DNA from: Prorocentrum cordatum
Lineage: Eukaryota; Sar; Dinophyceae; Prorocentrales; Prorocentraceae
Length of the DNA: 64,000 nucleotides
Direction of reading: 5' to 3'
Assembly (NCBI GenBank): GCA_963575745.1
Contig: CAUYUJ010017921.1
Span: forward strand, 1 to 64,000
The stretch's first letter is position 1; each line of letters starts with the position of its first letter. Both the position numbers and the translations under genes were made by a program. A model generated the notes under the pieces. That model did not search any database. It was not told the DNA's origin and worked only from the letters and a program-made list of their open reading frames with translations. Shown piece after piece: positions 1 to 8,444 of this stretch.

Positions 1-640
1 TTCCCGTGATATTCGATCTTATTCCCGCTCGCCATCTTGATCTCAGCTCGATCGGGTGAATATTACTGACGAAAAGCACTGTGGCGGGATCGGCCGCTTC
101 GAGTCATCTTGATACGCGCTGACGGTTTTTTGAACATGTTTCGAGCTTCAGGACAGCTACAGAGCTGGTAAGCACAGCTAATCGATGTATAATGATTAGG
201 CGCGTTCGCCTGTTGAATCCACAGGTCTGAACTCGGTCTGCTAGCCGAGCTAGGTCCGGAAACCTATTCGTATTATTCGAGTCAACTTGATACGTGTTGT
301 TGGATTTCTCTACTCAACTCGAGCTGTAGGGCAGCTACAGCGCTGGTAAGCACACCTATCGCACTCAGAATCATCACGCGCGCTCGCCTGTTGAATCCAG
401 AGGTCTGAACTCGGTCTGCTAGCCCAGCTAGGTTTGCAAACCTATTCGTATTATTCGAGTCACCTTGGCAGACGCTCTCGATTTTCTGTACTTAACTCGA
501 GCTGTAGGGCAGCTACAGGGCTCATTGTCACAGACATCGATGGGGAACCATGAGTCGCGTTCGTCTACTGAACCGAGAGCTCTGAACTCGGTCTGCTGCA
601 CGAGTTAGGTTCGCGAAACTATTCGTATTGTCCGAGTCAT
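1..640 (+). repeat. Satellite-type repeat element, left arm of a fold-back pair
   Basis: The element has a head (Pu-rich CGATCTTATTCCCGCTCGCC motif near position 15) and divergent ~178-bp monomers that carry short palindromes such as CTGTAGGGCAGCTACAG. The same element recurs at 38395, 40195, 53420, 54705 and 62607 on this strand. Positions 1-607 pair with 670-1276 as an inverted repeat. It has no coding capacity. The left end runs out of the window. Confidence 0.85.
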
Positions 641-659
641 CTTGAGAAGTGCTCTCCGT

Positions 660-1400
660 TTTCTGCACTTAACTCGTGCAGCAGACCGAGTTCAGAGCTC
701 TCGGTTCAGTAGACGAACGCGACTCATGGTTCCCCATCGATGTCTGTGACAATGAGCCCTGTAGCTGCCCTACAGCTCGAGTTAAGTACAGAAAATCGAG
801 AGCGTCTGCCAAGATGACTCGAATAATACGAATAGGTTTGCGAACCTAGCTGGGCTAGCAGACCGAGTTCAGACCTCTGGATTCAACAGGCGAACGCGCG
901 TGATGATTCTGATTGCGATAGGTGTGCTTACCAGCACTGTAGCTGCCCTACAGCTCGAGTTGAGTAGAGAAATCCAACAACACGTATCAAGTTGACTCGA
1001 ATAATACAAATAGGTTTCCGGACCTAGCTCGGCTCACAGACCGAGTTCAGACCTCTGGGTTCAACAGGCGAACGCGCCTGATGATTCTGAGTGCAATAGG
1101 TGTGCTTACCAGCTCTGTAGCTGCCCTAGAGCTCGAGTTATGTTCAGAATACCGACAGCGCGTATCAAGATGACTCGACACGGCCGTTCCCGCCAGAGTG
1201 CTTTTTGGCCTTCAAAGTTACCCGATCGAGCTGAGATCAAGATGGCGAGCGGGAATAAGATCGAATATCATGAGAAAAAATACTAGAGCTCTAACGAATT
1301 GTCAAATTTCGAGAACAAAATTTTCAACCGACCAAAAGTCATCAAAAGTCCGTCGAGATTTTTCTTGCCAACTAGCTCTCCAGCTCCCCGGAATTACTCT
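660..1400 (-). repeat. Satellite-type repeat element, right arm of a fold-back pair
   Basis: This is the near-identical inverted copy of the left arm, with its head at about 1190-1290 and the shared flank (TAGAGCTCTAACGAATTG, then the GCTCTCCAGC tract) to about 1400. The spacer between the arms is 608-669. The symmetry includes element-specific bases such as GGGGAACCATGAGTCGC, so the two arms derive from one duplication and are not independent family members. Confidence 0.85.
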
Positions 1401-1404
1401 TAAG

Positions 1405-1758
1405 CTTCCAGCAACTGGCGCCGGCGGTGAACCGTCAACCTGGTCACCGCCGGGAACCTCGTAGAGCTCCTCTCACTAGTAAGAGTGCAGAGAATCGACG
1501 CAGAATCAAAACATAGAGATTTTTCAAAAATCTCGAAATTCGATTTTTTCGACGTTCATATTCGCTCAGTTCCCGGAAGTCAACTCATGCAAAAATGCAT
1601 CGAGGGAGCTGAGCTGCTGTCAGAGAGGAGTTCATATGCCAATGCTCGGCGTAAAAATCACCTTTTTCAAAATAAATGGTCAAATATCTTTCAAATTTTC
1701 GCAAAACCACCCAAAAGTTATCACTTTGTCCTTTCTGGCCGGGTCGACCAACTGGGCG
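1405..1758 (+). repeat. ~350-bp dispersed AT-rich module
   Basis: It starts with a GGCGGT/ACCGCC hairpin (1421-1453), continues through CTCGTAGAGCTC and an AT-rich body with AAAATAAATGGTCAAATATC, and ends with the CCACCCAAAAGTTATCAC block. It is closely similar to 43812-44150 (plus) and to 46845-47200, 49685-50020, 50245-50585, 53085-53420 and 62030-62606 (minus). Short reading frames here are repeat-derived and not genes. Confidence 0.8.
1421..1453. repeat. Intact target-type hairpin (GGCGGT...ACCGCC)
   Basis: CCGGCGGTGA and TCACCGCCGG form the stem around the loop ACCGTCAACCTGG. It is one of 17 intact copies in the window of the motif that LINE 1 and LINE 3 have invaded. Confidence 0.85.
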
Positions 1759-1781
1759 CCGGCGGTAAACCGTCAACCTGG
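1759..1781 (-). other. Half hairpin at the 3' junction of LINE 1
   Basis: CCGGCGGTAAACCGTCAACC is followed directly by the T-run that is the LINE 1 A-tail read from the other strand. The missing half (ACCGCCGG) is absent, so the LINE interrupts the hairpin loop. The break position and orientation equal those of LINE 3 at 61979-61990. Confidence 0.8.
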
Positions 1782-1967
1782 TTTTTTTGTGTTTACGCGG
1801 GCTGGCGAGGCGCTGGTCTTCAGCGCAGCCCGTGTCAGCTACGCAGCCTGGCAACTGAGCAGCAGTGAAACGAGCACCTACCCACGGAGGCGGGCTGAGG
1901 TGTCATATAACATTGCTAAACTTGAAGACGATTCCCGAGCCCAGGAGGGCGTAGGGATAACACATCA
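1782..1967 (-). other. 3' UTR and tail of LINE 1
   Basis: About 185 bases follow the ORF2 stop and end in AACACAAAAAAACC on the minus strand. LINE 3 ends in a comparable AAACAAACAAACC, but almost directly after coding sequence. Confidence 0.7.
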
Positions 1968-4900
1968 TCAAGAAGCAAAATCACTGTCATCAAATTGCTG
2001 TAGCTGTATGCGTATGGCACGTGTCAATGCTTCGGCAGCGGACAACTCACATTCGGTGATCGTGGCGCCTGGCTCCAGCCAGGCCGCAGCAGCAGCGTCT
2101 CTCCAAATCAACGGTGTGTCAGCATGATAATGTAGAGAGGAAGAGGTCGGGTAGGGGGAGTATCGTGTAGAACACACTCCATGCCGAGACGCCCGTGAGG
2201 ACATGTTGAGATAGCCAACCTGCATCCAGTAACCGCATGCACTGCCCTTGCTGCACACTCCCCCGTCGTACCCTCCACGACAGGCGACTACCTTCAAAGA
2301 ATCTCGTTCGAAAGGATATCGATGGCAATAGTTATGATGAAATGTGTGGCCATCCCTGGCCAAATGAGTAAGTTCGTCTGCTCGGGTGTTTGCTTCACGA
2401 AATTCATGTACAAATATGTCTCTCCCAACGTTCGATGCCCGTGCTCGGTGTGAAAGGCTAAGTGCGTACATGTCATTGACACACCTGTGTACACGCTCAC
2501 GATATGCACGATTATGACAACGCCAACGTCCCGTAAGCCAGCTCTGGACCAACAAAGAGTCTCCCTTGATCTCAATTCCAACTCCGTTCGACATGATATC
2601 AAATACAGCTTCCCGTTCATTAATAATCGCCAACCGTCTTGCTTGTTTCATGTTCTCCTCCTCCGTCGCCTCCTCGTTCCTTCCAGTTCCCTCCTTACAC
2701 TCTCTCCCAACATCTCCTCCTGGTACCTGTTTCCAATTCGTGCAGAAGTACTCGAATATCTTAGGCCTACCATACGTGCGTAAAAGTGCTTCCCATGTCT
2801 GCAGAAATGTGGCATATCCTGGTCGGAAGGTCTCCCACCACTCATCCCCATGAGTCTGTATGTACGGGTACTGCCAAGACCGCTGCCCAACACTATCTCC
2901 TCCCGCGCGCAGCCGTTTGCCTTCAGAGGCACGCCTACGATCTCCATGACAGCGGAGACATTCAGTGAGAGCCATGCGGTGCGCTTCCCAAGTCTTGTGT
3001 GTACAAAGCAATGCCGTGCGAGAATCAACAAATGCACGTCTCGTGGTATCAGGATGTGGCTCAATCTTGCGTACAACACGTCGGCCGTCAGCGCCATCAT
3101 TTTGCTGAGAGCCGCTCGAGACCCCATCCTCACAACTTACTCCTGAACCTGGGCCTGTCCACCGGGGAGGCCCAGGATTTGTGAAGTCAAAATTGCCGTA
3201 GGCCGTGCTTACCGAATGCGCGACGCTCCAACTCTTCCACGCCACGATCTGGACGATGCTAGGAAATCCCAGCGAGCAGAAAGAAGCCCTCGCTGTGTCA
3301 AGCATATGTGGCTTCCAGACCTCCCATCTCTGTCCCGCAGGCTTCCTTCGACAATGCATGGCCAGCAGGCATCTGCCCTCAAAGGTATGCAGCAATCGAA
3401 CACCTTCAGGGTCCAGCGTACATGTATCCAATCCGTATGCTAATACACTCTGTACCAGGCTCTGATATCGACGATACCGCTTACGAAGAGGGAGAGCACG
3501 ACAACGATAATACTTAGCTTGCCCATAAAACGCGCGCCGTGCACACTCAACCCGAAATTGTATGTCCTCGTGCGTGCCCCCATACTGCTGCGAGACGATC
3601 GTTCCCAACACATTCAGCTGAGAGACTGACTTGAACGGGACCTGCACCCCCTGGATATCAGCGAAGAAAGTAGTGGTATCGCGGTCGCCCACCACCATCG
3701 ATTCAAGTGAATCTGACTTCCACTCTAGTCCCCATGTACGTAAAGCGTGAGTGAGTGTGTTGATCATCAGCTGCATCTGAGCCGATGTACTGGCCACGAG
3801 ATATATATTATCTGCCCAAATCGCATGATTGTAAACATGTGCGCGCGTCATGTCGTGCATGTTGCTGTACGGGATCTCCACACCTATACGTTCATTATCC
3901 CACCTCTGTATGACCTCCGCCCACATGGCCAACACAACCAAATTAAAGCACAGGGGAGACTCGGTACCCCCCGTTCTGAGAGATCGATCCCATCGTACCC
4001 CACCTAACTCCAGGCCCTCGAACGTGAGCGTGCCCGTCGTGTCAGTTAAGGGCTCGATCAGAGCATATTGTAGCTGTACAGGTATGTTAAGCATGTGCAT
4101 CGCGCGTGCCAAAGTAGTGAGCTTAACATGGTCGAAGGCTCGTGCTATATCACATGAACAGAAGAACGCTTTTCTATCTTTCCCCCAAACACTCGCATGC
4201 TGTGAGATGGCCTTAAGGGGTCCCGCTACTTCCCACGTCCTCCGATCCTGTGCGAAACCATACAAGCCCAATCGCCCCATGTACTGTTCAGCATGCCTCT
4301 CGATAAGGATAGTAACACAGGTGAGGTACCATTTGCCTAACGTGTTCTGTACAACTAGATTGCGTGTTTGTGTGAGCGAATCAAGATTCATCAGCTTGGG
4401 CATCAGCGTGATGAGTACCTCTCTCCAGCAGTCAGGTGACCGACGATCACCTTGAAAGATATCTCGAAACACATGGAAAATCTGGCGAACAGCTCGCCAC
4501 GCCAAAGCCTTCAAGAGCTCCACGCTGACCCCATCTGGGCCGCAGCTCTTGCCAGATCGCAATCGTGCACGTGCTTCGTTCACCACCCCCATCGTGAGCT
4601 GCATGCGCATGTCGTGCATCGTACTGCTGCTGCTGTGTGCCCTAGCTGCTCGTGCACGTCGCCGTAAGTCAGATACCAGCTCGCTGTTCCTCATCCTCTC
4701 CTCCTCGCTCGTCATCGCGTTCAAGCTGTGCTGCTTCATCCCCTCCTCCACCCACCTCTTACGATCCTCCGTCATCTCCCCGTCGATCTTCAGAGACTTG
4801 ACATTCACTTTCTTGCTTTTGCGGGAGTTCGCGAAGGTATACTCGATCTCACTACGCCTATCTGCCTTGACCAGGGGCCTCATAAGTTCCCTCAGGCGCT

Positions 4901-5990
4901 TTCTCTCATCAGGATTCCCACGGGCTCCACGATACTGGCGCTGAAGATCTGCTAGCTTTTTAGACTTAGCATGTGCACGATGCGCAGAGGAAGGCGGGTT
5001 AAGCAGAGGCAACGCATGCTGATGCAACGACTTCGCGATCTCGTCAGGGCGTGTGGCCTCAATACCAATGTCCACCAACGCTCTGAAACAGAACTCCTCT
5101 CTGTGGGACTCGAATGCCCGGCGTGCCGTGACGTGTGGCCGAACAACCTTGTGTCGGTACATCTGCTGGGGTTCCCTTGGGGCCAACAGGGTTTTGATTA
5201 CTGCATGATCGCTCAAACGTGCCACACGCCCGTCCTGCAACCAACTGTACGAGATATCTTCTACTGTCCACTGCCTGGGCGCCAAGATGTAATCTAAAAC
5301 CTTTGTGGGCTCACTCTCACCGAAGTGCCAGTAGGTCGGCACCCGTGCTTCAAAAGTGTTGATCGCAGCCAGCTCCTCCTCCTCCAAGAACTCCTCAATC
5401 TGGTCCCTCATGCACACCTCCTTGGCCCTCCTGTCCTCCAAATCGATGGCACCGTTCCGACCAAGTCCCCTCTCCCTCGATCTTCTGAGTCCTGGTCCCG
5501 TCACCCTCCTCCCATCCACCTCCAACTCTGGCGTGAGCTCCACATTGGCATCACAGGCAAGCAACAGGCGAAAGTGATGGCCATGGTTGGCCTGAGCCTG
5601 TCGGTGCAGGCGGCGTACATCATGCAGTATCCGTCTGCATATCTCTGGAGCATCTGGATGAGACGCATCAGCAAAGTAAGCACTAGTGAAACAAACTCCC
5701 GATCGATGAACAATCATCGCAACCCGATCTGCTTGATAAGAGGCTATCATGTGGGGCAGGTGGCGACGTTTGAGAAGCACCGCTGCCCGCATGCAAGTAC
5801 TTTTTGAAGCAGCATCCCACCCCAGACGCTGAATTAAGGTGTCATTGAAGTCCACGTTTTGACATTCTTGCAAAGCCACAACATTTAAGCCTACCCCATG
5901 TAGTGCTCGTAGAATAGCGTACGCCCGAGACTCGAGCCGCCCAGCTCTCGCAACATTGAGTGTGCCTGCCGCGAGAGTAGCGAGAGCCAT
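1968..5990 (-). CDS. LINE 1 ORF2: endonuclease, reverse transcriptase, permuted RNase H
   Basis: A 1340-residue enzyme for target-primed reverse transcription. The AP-type endonuclease has Asn12, Glu42 (ALQEC), Asp147/Asn149 (CDANVEL) and Ser-Asp-His 260-262. The reverse transcriptase has CGPDGVSVELLK near 483, motif A Asp614 (CDIARAFD), motif B RTGGTESP near 672 and motif C WADN at 725-728, where the second catalytic Asp is Asn. A conserved Trp-rich block (WQYPYIQTHGDEWW) lies near 1039-1052. RNase H-type motifs come in permuted order: GDS Asp1144, ADEL Asp1205, YDGG Asp1242, ECELSAAEAL near 1313-1322. The start is a real ATG, but the frame is open back to the ORF1 stop (TGA at 6017-6015), so it may be made as an ORF1 fusion. 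The frame is intact throughout. Confidence 0.93.
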   Translation of the reverse strand: MALATLAAGTLNVARAGRLESRAYAILRALHGVGLNVVALQECQNVDFNDTLIQRLGWDAASKSTCMRAAVLLKRRHLPHMIASYQADRVAMIVHRSGVCFTSAYFADASHPDAPEICRRILHDVRRLHRQAQANHGHHFRLLLACDANVELTPELEVDGRRVTGPGLRRSRERGLGRNGAIDLEDRRAKEVCMRDQIEEFLEEEELAAINTFEARVPTYWHFGESEPTKVLDYILAPRQWTVEDISYSWLQDGRVARLSDHAVIKTLLAPREPQQMYRHKVVRPHVTARRAFESHREEFCFRALVDIGIEATRPDEIAKSLHQHALPLLNPPSSAHRAHAKSKKLADLQRQYRGARGNPDERKRLRELMRPLVKADRRSEIEYTFANSRKSKKVNVKSLKIDGEMTEDRKRWVEEGMKQHSLNAMTSEEERMRNSELVSDLRRRARAARAHSSSSTMHDMRMQLTMGVVNEARARLRSGKSCGPDGVSVELLKALAWRAVRQIFHVFRDIFQGDRRSPDCWREVLITLMPKLMNLDSLTQTRNLVVQNTLGKWYLTCVTILIERHAEQYMGRLGLYGFAQDRRTWEVAGPLKAISQHASVWGKDRKAFFCSCDIARAFDHVKLTTLARAMHMLNIPVQLQYALIEPLTDTTGTLTFEGLELGGVRWDRSLRTGGTESPLCFNLVVLAMWAEVIQRWDNERIGVEIPYSNMHDMTRAHVYNHAIWADNIYLVASTSAQMQLMINTLTHALRTWGLEWKSDSLESMVVGDRDTTTFFADIQGVQVPFKSVSQLNVLGTIVSQQYGGTHEDIQFRVECARRAFYGQAKYYRCRALPLRKRYRRYQSLVQSVLAYGLDTCTLDPEGVRLLHTFEGRCLLAMHCRRKPAGQRWEVWKPHMLDTARASFCSLGFPSIVQIVAWKSWSVAHSVSTAYGNFDFTNPGPPRWTGPGSGVSCEDGVSSGSQQNDGADGRRVVRKIEPHPDTTRRAFVDSRTALLCTHKTWEAHRMALTECLRCHGDRRRASEGKRLRAGGDSVGQRSWQYPYIQTHGDEWWETFRPGYATFLQTWEALLRTYGRPKIFEYFCTNWKQVPGGDVGRECKEGTGRNEEATEEENMKQARRLAIINEREAVFDIMSNGVGIEIKGDSLLVQSWLTGRWRCHNRAYRERVHRCVNDMYALSLSHRARASNVGRDIFVHEFREANTRADELTHLARDGHTFHHNYCHRYPFERDSLKVVACRGGYDGGVCSKGSACGYWMQVGYLNMSSRASRHGVCSTRYSPYPTSSSLHYHADTPLIWRDAAAAAWLEPGATITECELSAAEALTRAIRIQLQQFDDSDFAS

Positions 5991-6017
5991 GCTTTTGGAT
6001 CTCTCGCAGCACCCTCA
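5969..6017 (-). promoter_or_regulatory. In-frame TGA between ORF1 and ORF2 with downstream stem-loop (LINE 1)
   Basis: The ORF1 stop is CAA-TGA-GGG at 6017-6015, and ORF2 continues in the same frame. Seven bases after the TGA, GCGAGAG can pair with CTCTCGC (7-bp perfect stem, 14-nt loop spanning the ORF2 ATG). A stem shortly after a stop codon is a known readthrough stimulator in other systems. The function here is inferred. Confidence 0.5.
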
Positions 6018-7144
6018 TTGTCCGAGTGCATCCTCCATTTCTTTGTGGGTCGTGGCGATGCCGTATGTCATGACAACTTCGTTCCAGACCGTCTGATCAA
6101 CAGTCCAAGTGCCCGTATCCTGTTTCCACTTGGCCAGCTCCATGCTTCTTTTGGTACGGAGACATGGGGGAATGGTCCACATCACACTGACCCCCTTTCC
6201 ACTCCCAGGCACTCCCTTGATCTTCATTGGCGTATCAGGATTCCTCGCAACGACCGTATCGCGCCACACACCATGGAATCTGCCAACAGCATTGATGTGG
6301 TCCTCTTTCCATGGCGGTGCCTGTGTCTTGATCCGAATGGAGCCTCCAGCCGCACACGGTCTGTTGTCCATGTCTTTGAAAAGATCCTGTGGTGTCGGAC
6401 GGGCAAGAGACCTTTGCTCCTCAGTTCGATCCTCAGGCGGGATCAGAGCTTCTTCCCAAAACTTTTTGCACCTCCAGAGTACGTCTGACTCAGTACCAGT
6501 GGTAAACTTGATGCGGAAGTTTGCGTAGCTGGGACGATTCCCATTCATACGAAGCGTACCAAGCTCGTCAATCTTCGCACGGTCATCCTCTGGAAGGCTC
6601 ATCTTCAAGTTGTGAATGAGAATGCCCACGTCCCGATCTGAAATCATTTGCTCTGACCGTCGAATCGGATTACTCCAGTCAATCACCCAATCACCCATCC
6701 ACGAAAATCGATCCACTCTGGATTGAAGGCTCGGAATGGACGCCTGCTCTCGTTTGGCCAAGTCGCCTCACCCCCAAAGCCAGCAGAAGTAGCTCCAGTG
6801 GATGCCCCAGAACCTGCAGCGGTATGCGACTTGAGCTCTAAAACCTGCTTCTCCAGATCTGTCATTCGTTTATCCATCTGAGCCTGGCCCTCAGCCATTC
6901 GTCGTTCAGCACTGTCCTGTCGTCGTTGCATGGCAGCCATATCGTCAACCATGCCTGTCACCTTGCGGTCAGTAATTCTCTGCTGCTGCAGTTGCTGTTT
7001 CCCCATGTTGAAGAATTGCTTCATGGGATTCTGTTCATCAAAAGCCAATTCGTGGATATCAGGATCTAGTACATTCTCAGCGTCCATGTCTGCAGCCCCG
7101 TCGTCTTCTCTCTTGCGTCGGTTGCCCGACACTGGAAGCGCCAT
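6015..7144 (-). pseudogene. LINE 1 ORF1, frameshifted
   Basis: This is the nucleic-acid-binding-type ORF1 partner. It starts at a true ATG (7144-7142, MALPVSG). The N-terminal half has a strongly heptad-like stretch (about residues 50-110, DDMAAMQRRQDS...MTDLEKQVLELK), probably a coiled coil. The C-terminal half matches the ORF1s of LINE 2 and LINE 3: LRMNG, IKFTTGT, then APPWKEDHI and VGRFHGVWRD. No CCHC zinc knuckle is visible. The first frame ends at 6683 and the second is open from about 6761 to 6015. The break is an 8-bp tandem duplication, AATCACCC at 6681-6688 and 6689-6696. The family is not one I can name. Confidence 0.8.
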
Positions 7145-7737
7145 ACTGGAATCGGCACTCGTGCGATGGAGTTGTGGATTGTGGCAACCTCAATGAACAC
7201 ACGTGTGACAGAGTCCACAGAAATGTGCACAGGGAGCAAAACTGACAAGCTCTGGCAAGAATCAATCCCAAAGTATTGAGAGTTCCCCACCACTGGAGCA
7301 ATACGGAGAAACAATCTGATATGTGCACCCGCGGTACTCAGGCAAAACAGGCTCTGAAGCACCGTGTACAGTATGTGGAACCACGTTGTGAAGGAATGCC
7401 CCGCCAGATTTCGATTCCCGCGCTTCCGCCTTCCGTGTACAGTAGAGCTCCTAGCCACGTGTCATAAGTCCATGCATATCTCTGGAATGCGCACGGTGAA
7501 TTTATTTCCAATAATAGAATGAACACATACATGTATGAGTTTCAAGGCGTCTTCCAGCGCGCGAGAGCGATGCTTCCGTGGCAGCGCACCTGTATGTAGA
7601 CATGTACAGATGGACAAGCATGCGAAAATAGGATCGACGTCAGCAGGCGCGGCAACGCACCGGGCACGAGCGCGCGCACGCACATACGCGCGCACGCGAA
7701 TAAATACAATCTCACGCGCGCACGCACTCACAACCAC
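7145..7737 (-). other. Region upstream of LINE 1 ORF1
   Basis: It probably holds the LINE 1 5' UTR and the transition to the (CA)n block. I see no gene, no spliced-leader relic and no hairpin half. From about 7670 the sequence becomes alternating purine-pyrimidine (CGCGCACGC). Confidence 0.4.
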
Positions 7738-7881
7738 GCGCGCTCACTCACGCACCGGCACCCCTCACGCACACACATGCACACACACGCACGCGCACAC
7801 ACACACACACACACACGCACACACACACGCACACACACGCACTCAAACACACACACACACAAAAAAAAAAAAACAAGCACA

Positions 7882-7912
<31 letters not shown>

Positions 7913-8004
7913 GCATACAGACACTAACACAGACACAGACACAGACACACCCACACGCACACGCACACACACACATACACACAGACGCGGCCACACACAC
8001 ACAC

Positions 8005-8035
<31 letters not shown>

Positions 8036-8085
8036 TGCCTGCCAGACACACACACACAAACACACACAAACGCAAACATCTACAG
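7738..8085. repeat. (CA)n microsatellite with CACACG interruptions
   Basis: Long CACACA/CACACG runs, a 13-A run near 7861 and a CGCGCG run near 7900. Open frames in it (poly Thr-His, or Cys-Val on the other strand) are artefacts. Confidence 0.95.
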
Positions 8086-8220
8086 ATACAGACGGACCGA
8101 CGCCTTCGCACTCACAAACCCATCCCCCCGCTGCTCAGCGCTCTCAATCCCCCGCGAAATCCTCGCGCCCCCGCGCACCCCGCCCCCCCCCTTCCCGCCG
8201 GCGCTCCGGAGGGGGGAGGC
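8086..8220. repeat. GC-rich block, left part, interrupted by LINE 2
   Basis: It is homologous to 14155-14425 and 15350-15625 (shared CAGCGCTCTC and GCTCCGGAGGGGGGAGGC). The block breaks after GGAGGC at 8220 and resumes at 13847 (CGCCCCATGTCGGGGCCGG), so LINE 2 sits inside it. Confidence 0.8.
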
Positions 8221-8444
8221 TGGCTGGCTGGCTACGACTCTCACGGGCCTGACGGCCCAGTCGCAGTGTCCGTCTCGGCAGAGACTCTTATTTGCATGAT
8301 CATGCGAGTCAAAACCGTGCCAAGCACACGGACAGATGACAAGAGCGAAGCTCATGAGATATCATCCGCGTCAAACACGCGGGCAGTACACGAGAAACCA
8401 AACTCTTATTCATCCGTGTGAGCACAATCTTTCACAATCCACGA
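8221..8444 (-). other. 3' UTR of LINE 2
   Basis: It is non-coding and contains a GGGCC-TGAC-GGCCC hairpin (near 8248-8262) and a terminal TAGCCAGCCAGCCAGCC run that may be its tail. Confidence 0.6.

Larger units (their letters stand above)
1782..7200 (-). mobile_element. LINE 1, non-LTR retrotransposon
   Basis: A two-ORF LINE on the minus strand: ORF1 at 7144-6015, ORF2 at 5990-1968, a ~185-bp 3' UTR and a short A-rich tail (1782-1788 as T on the plus strand). ORF2 carries AP endonuclease, reverse transcriptase and a permuted RNase H. The 3' end is exact because it abuts a half hairpin. The 5' end is uncertain: I find neither the other hairpin half nor a spliced-leader relic upstream of ORF1, so the limit of 7200 is nominal. 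ORF2 is fully open, but ORF1 carries a frameshift, so this copy is probably not autonomous. Confidence 0.9.
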
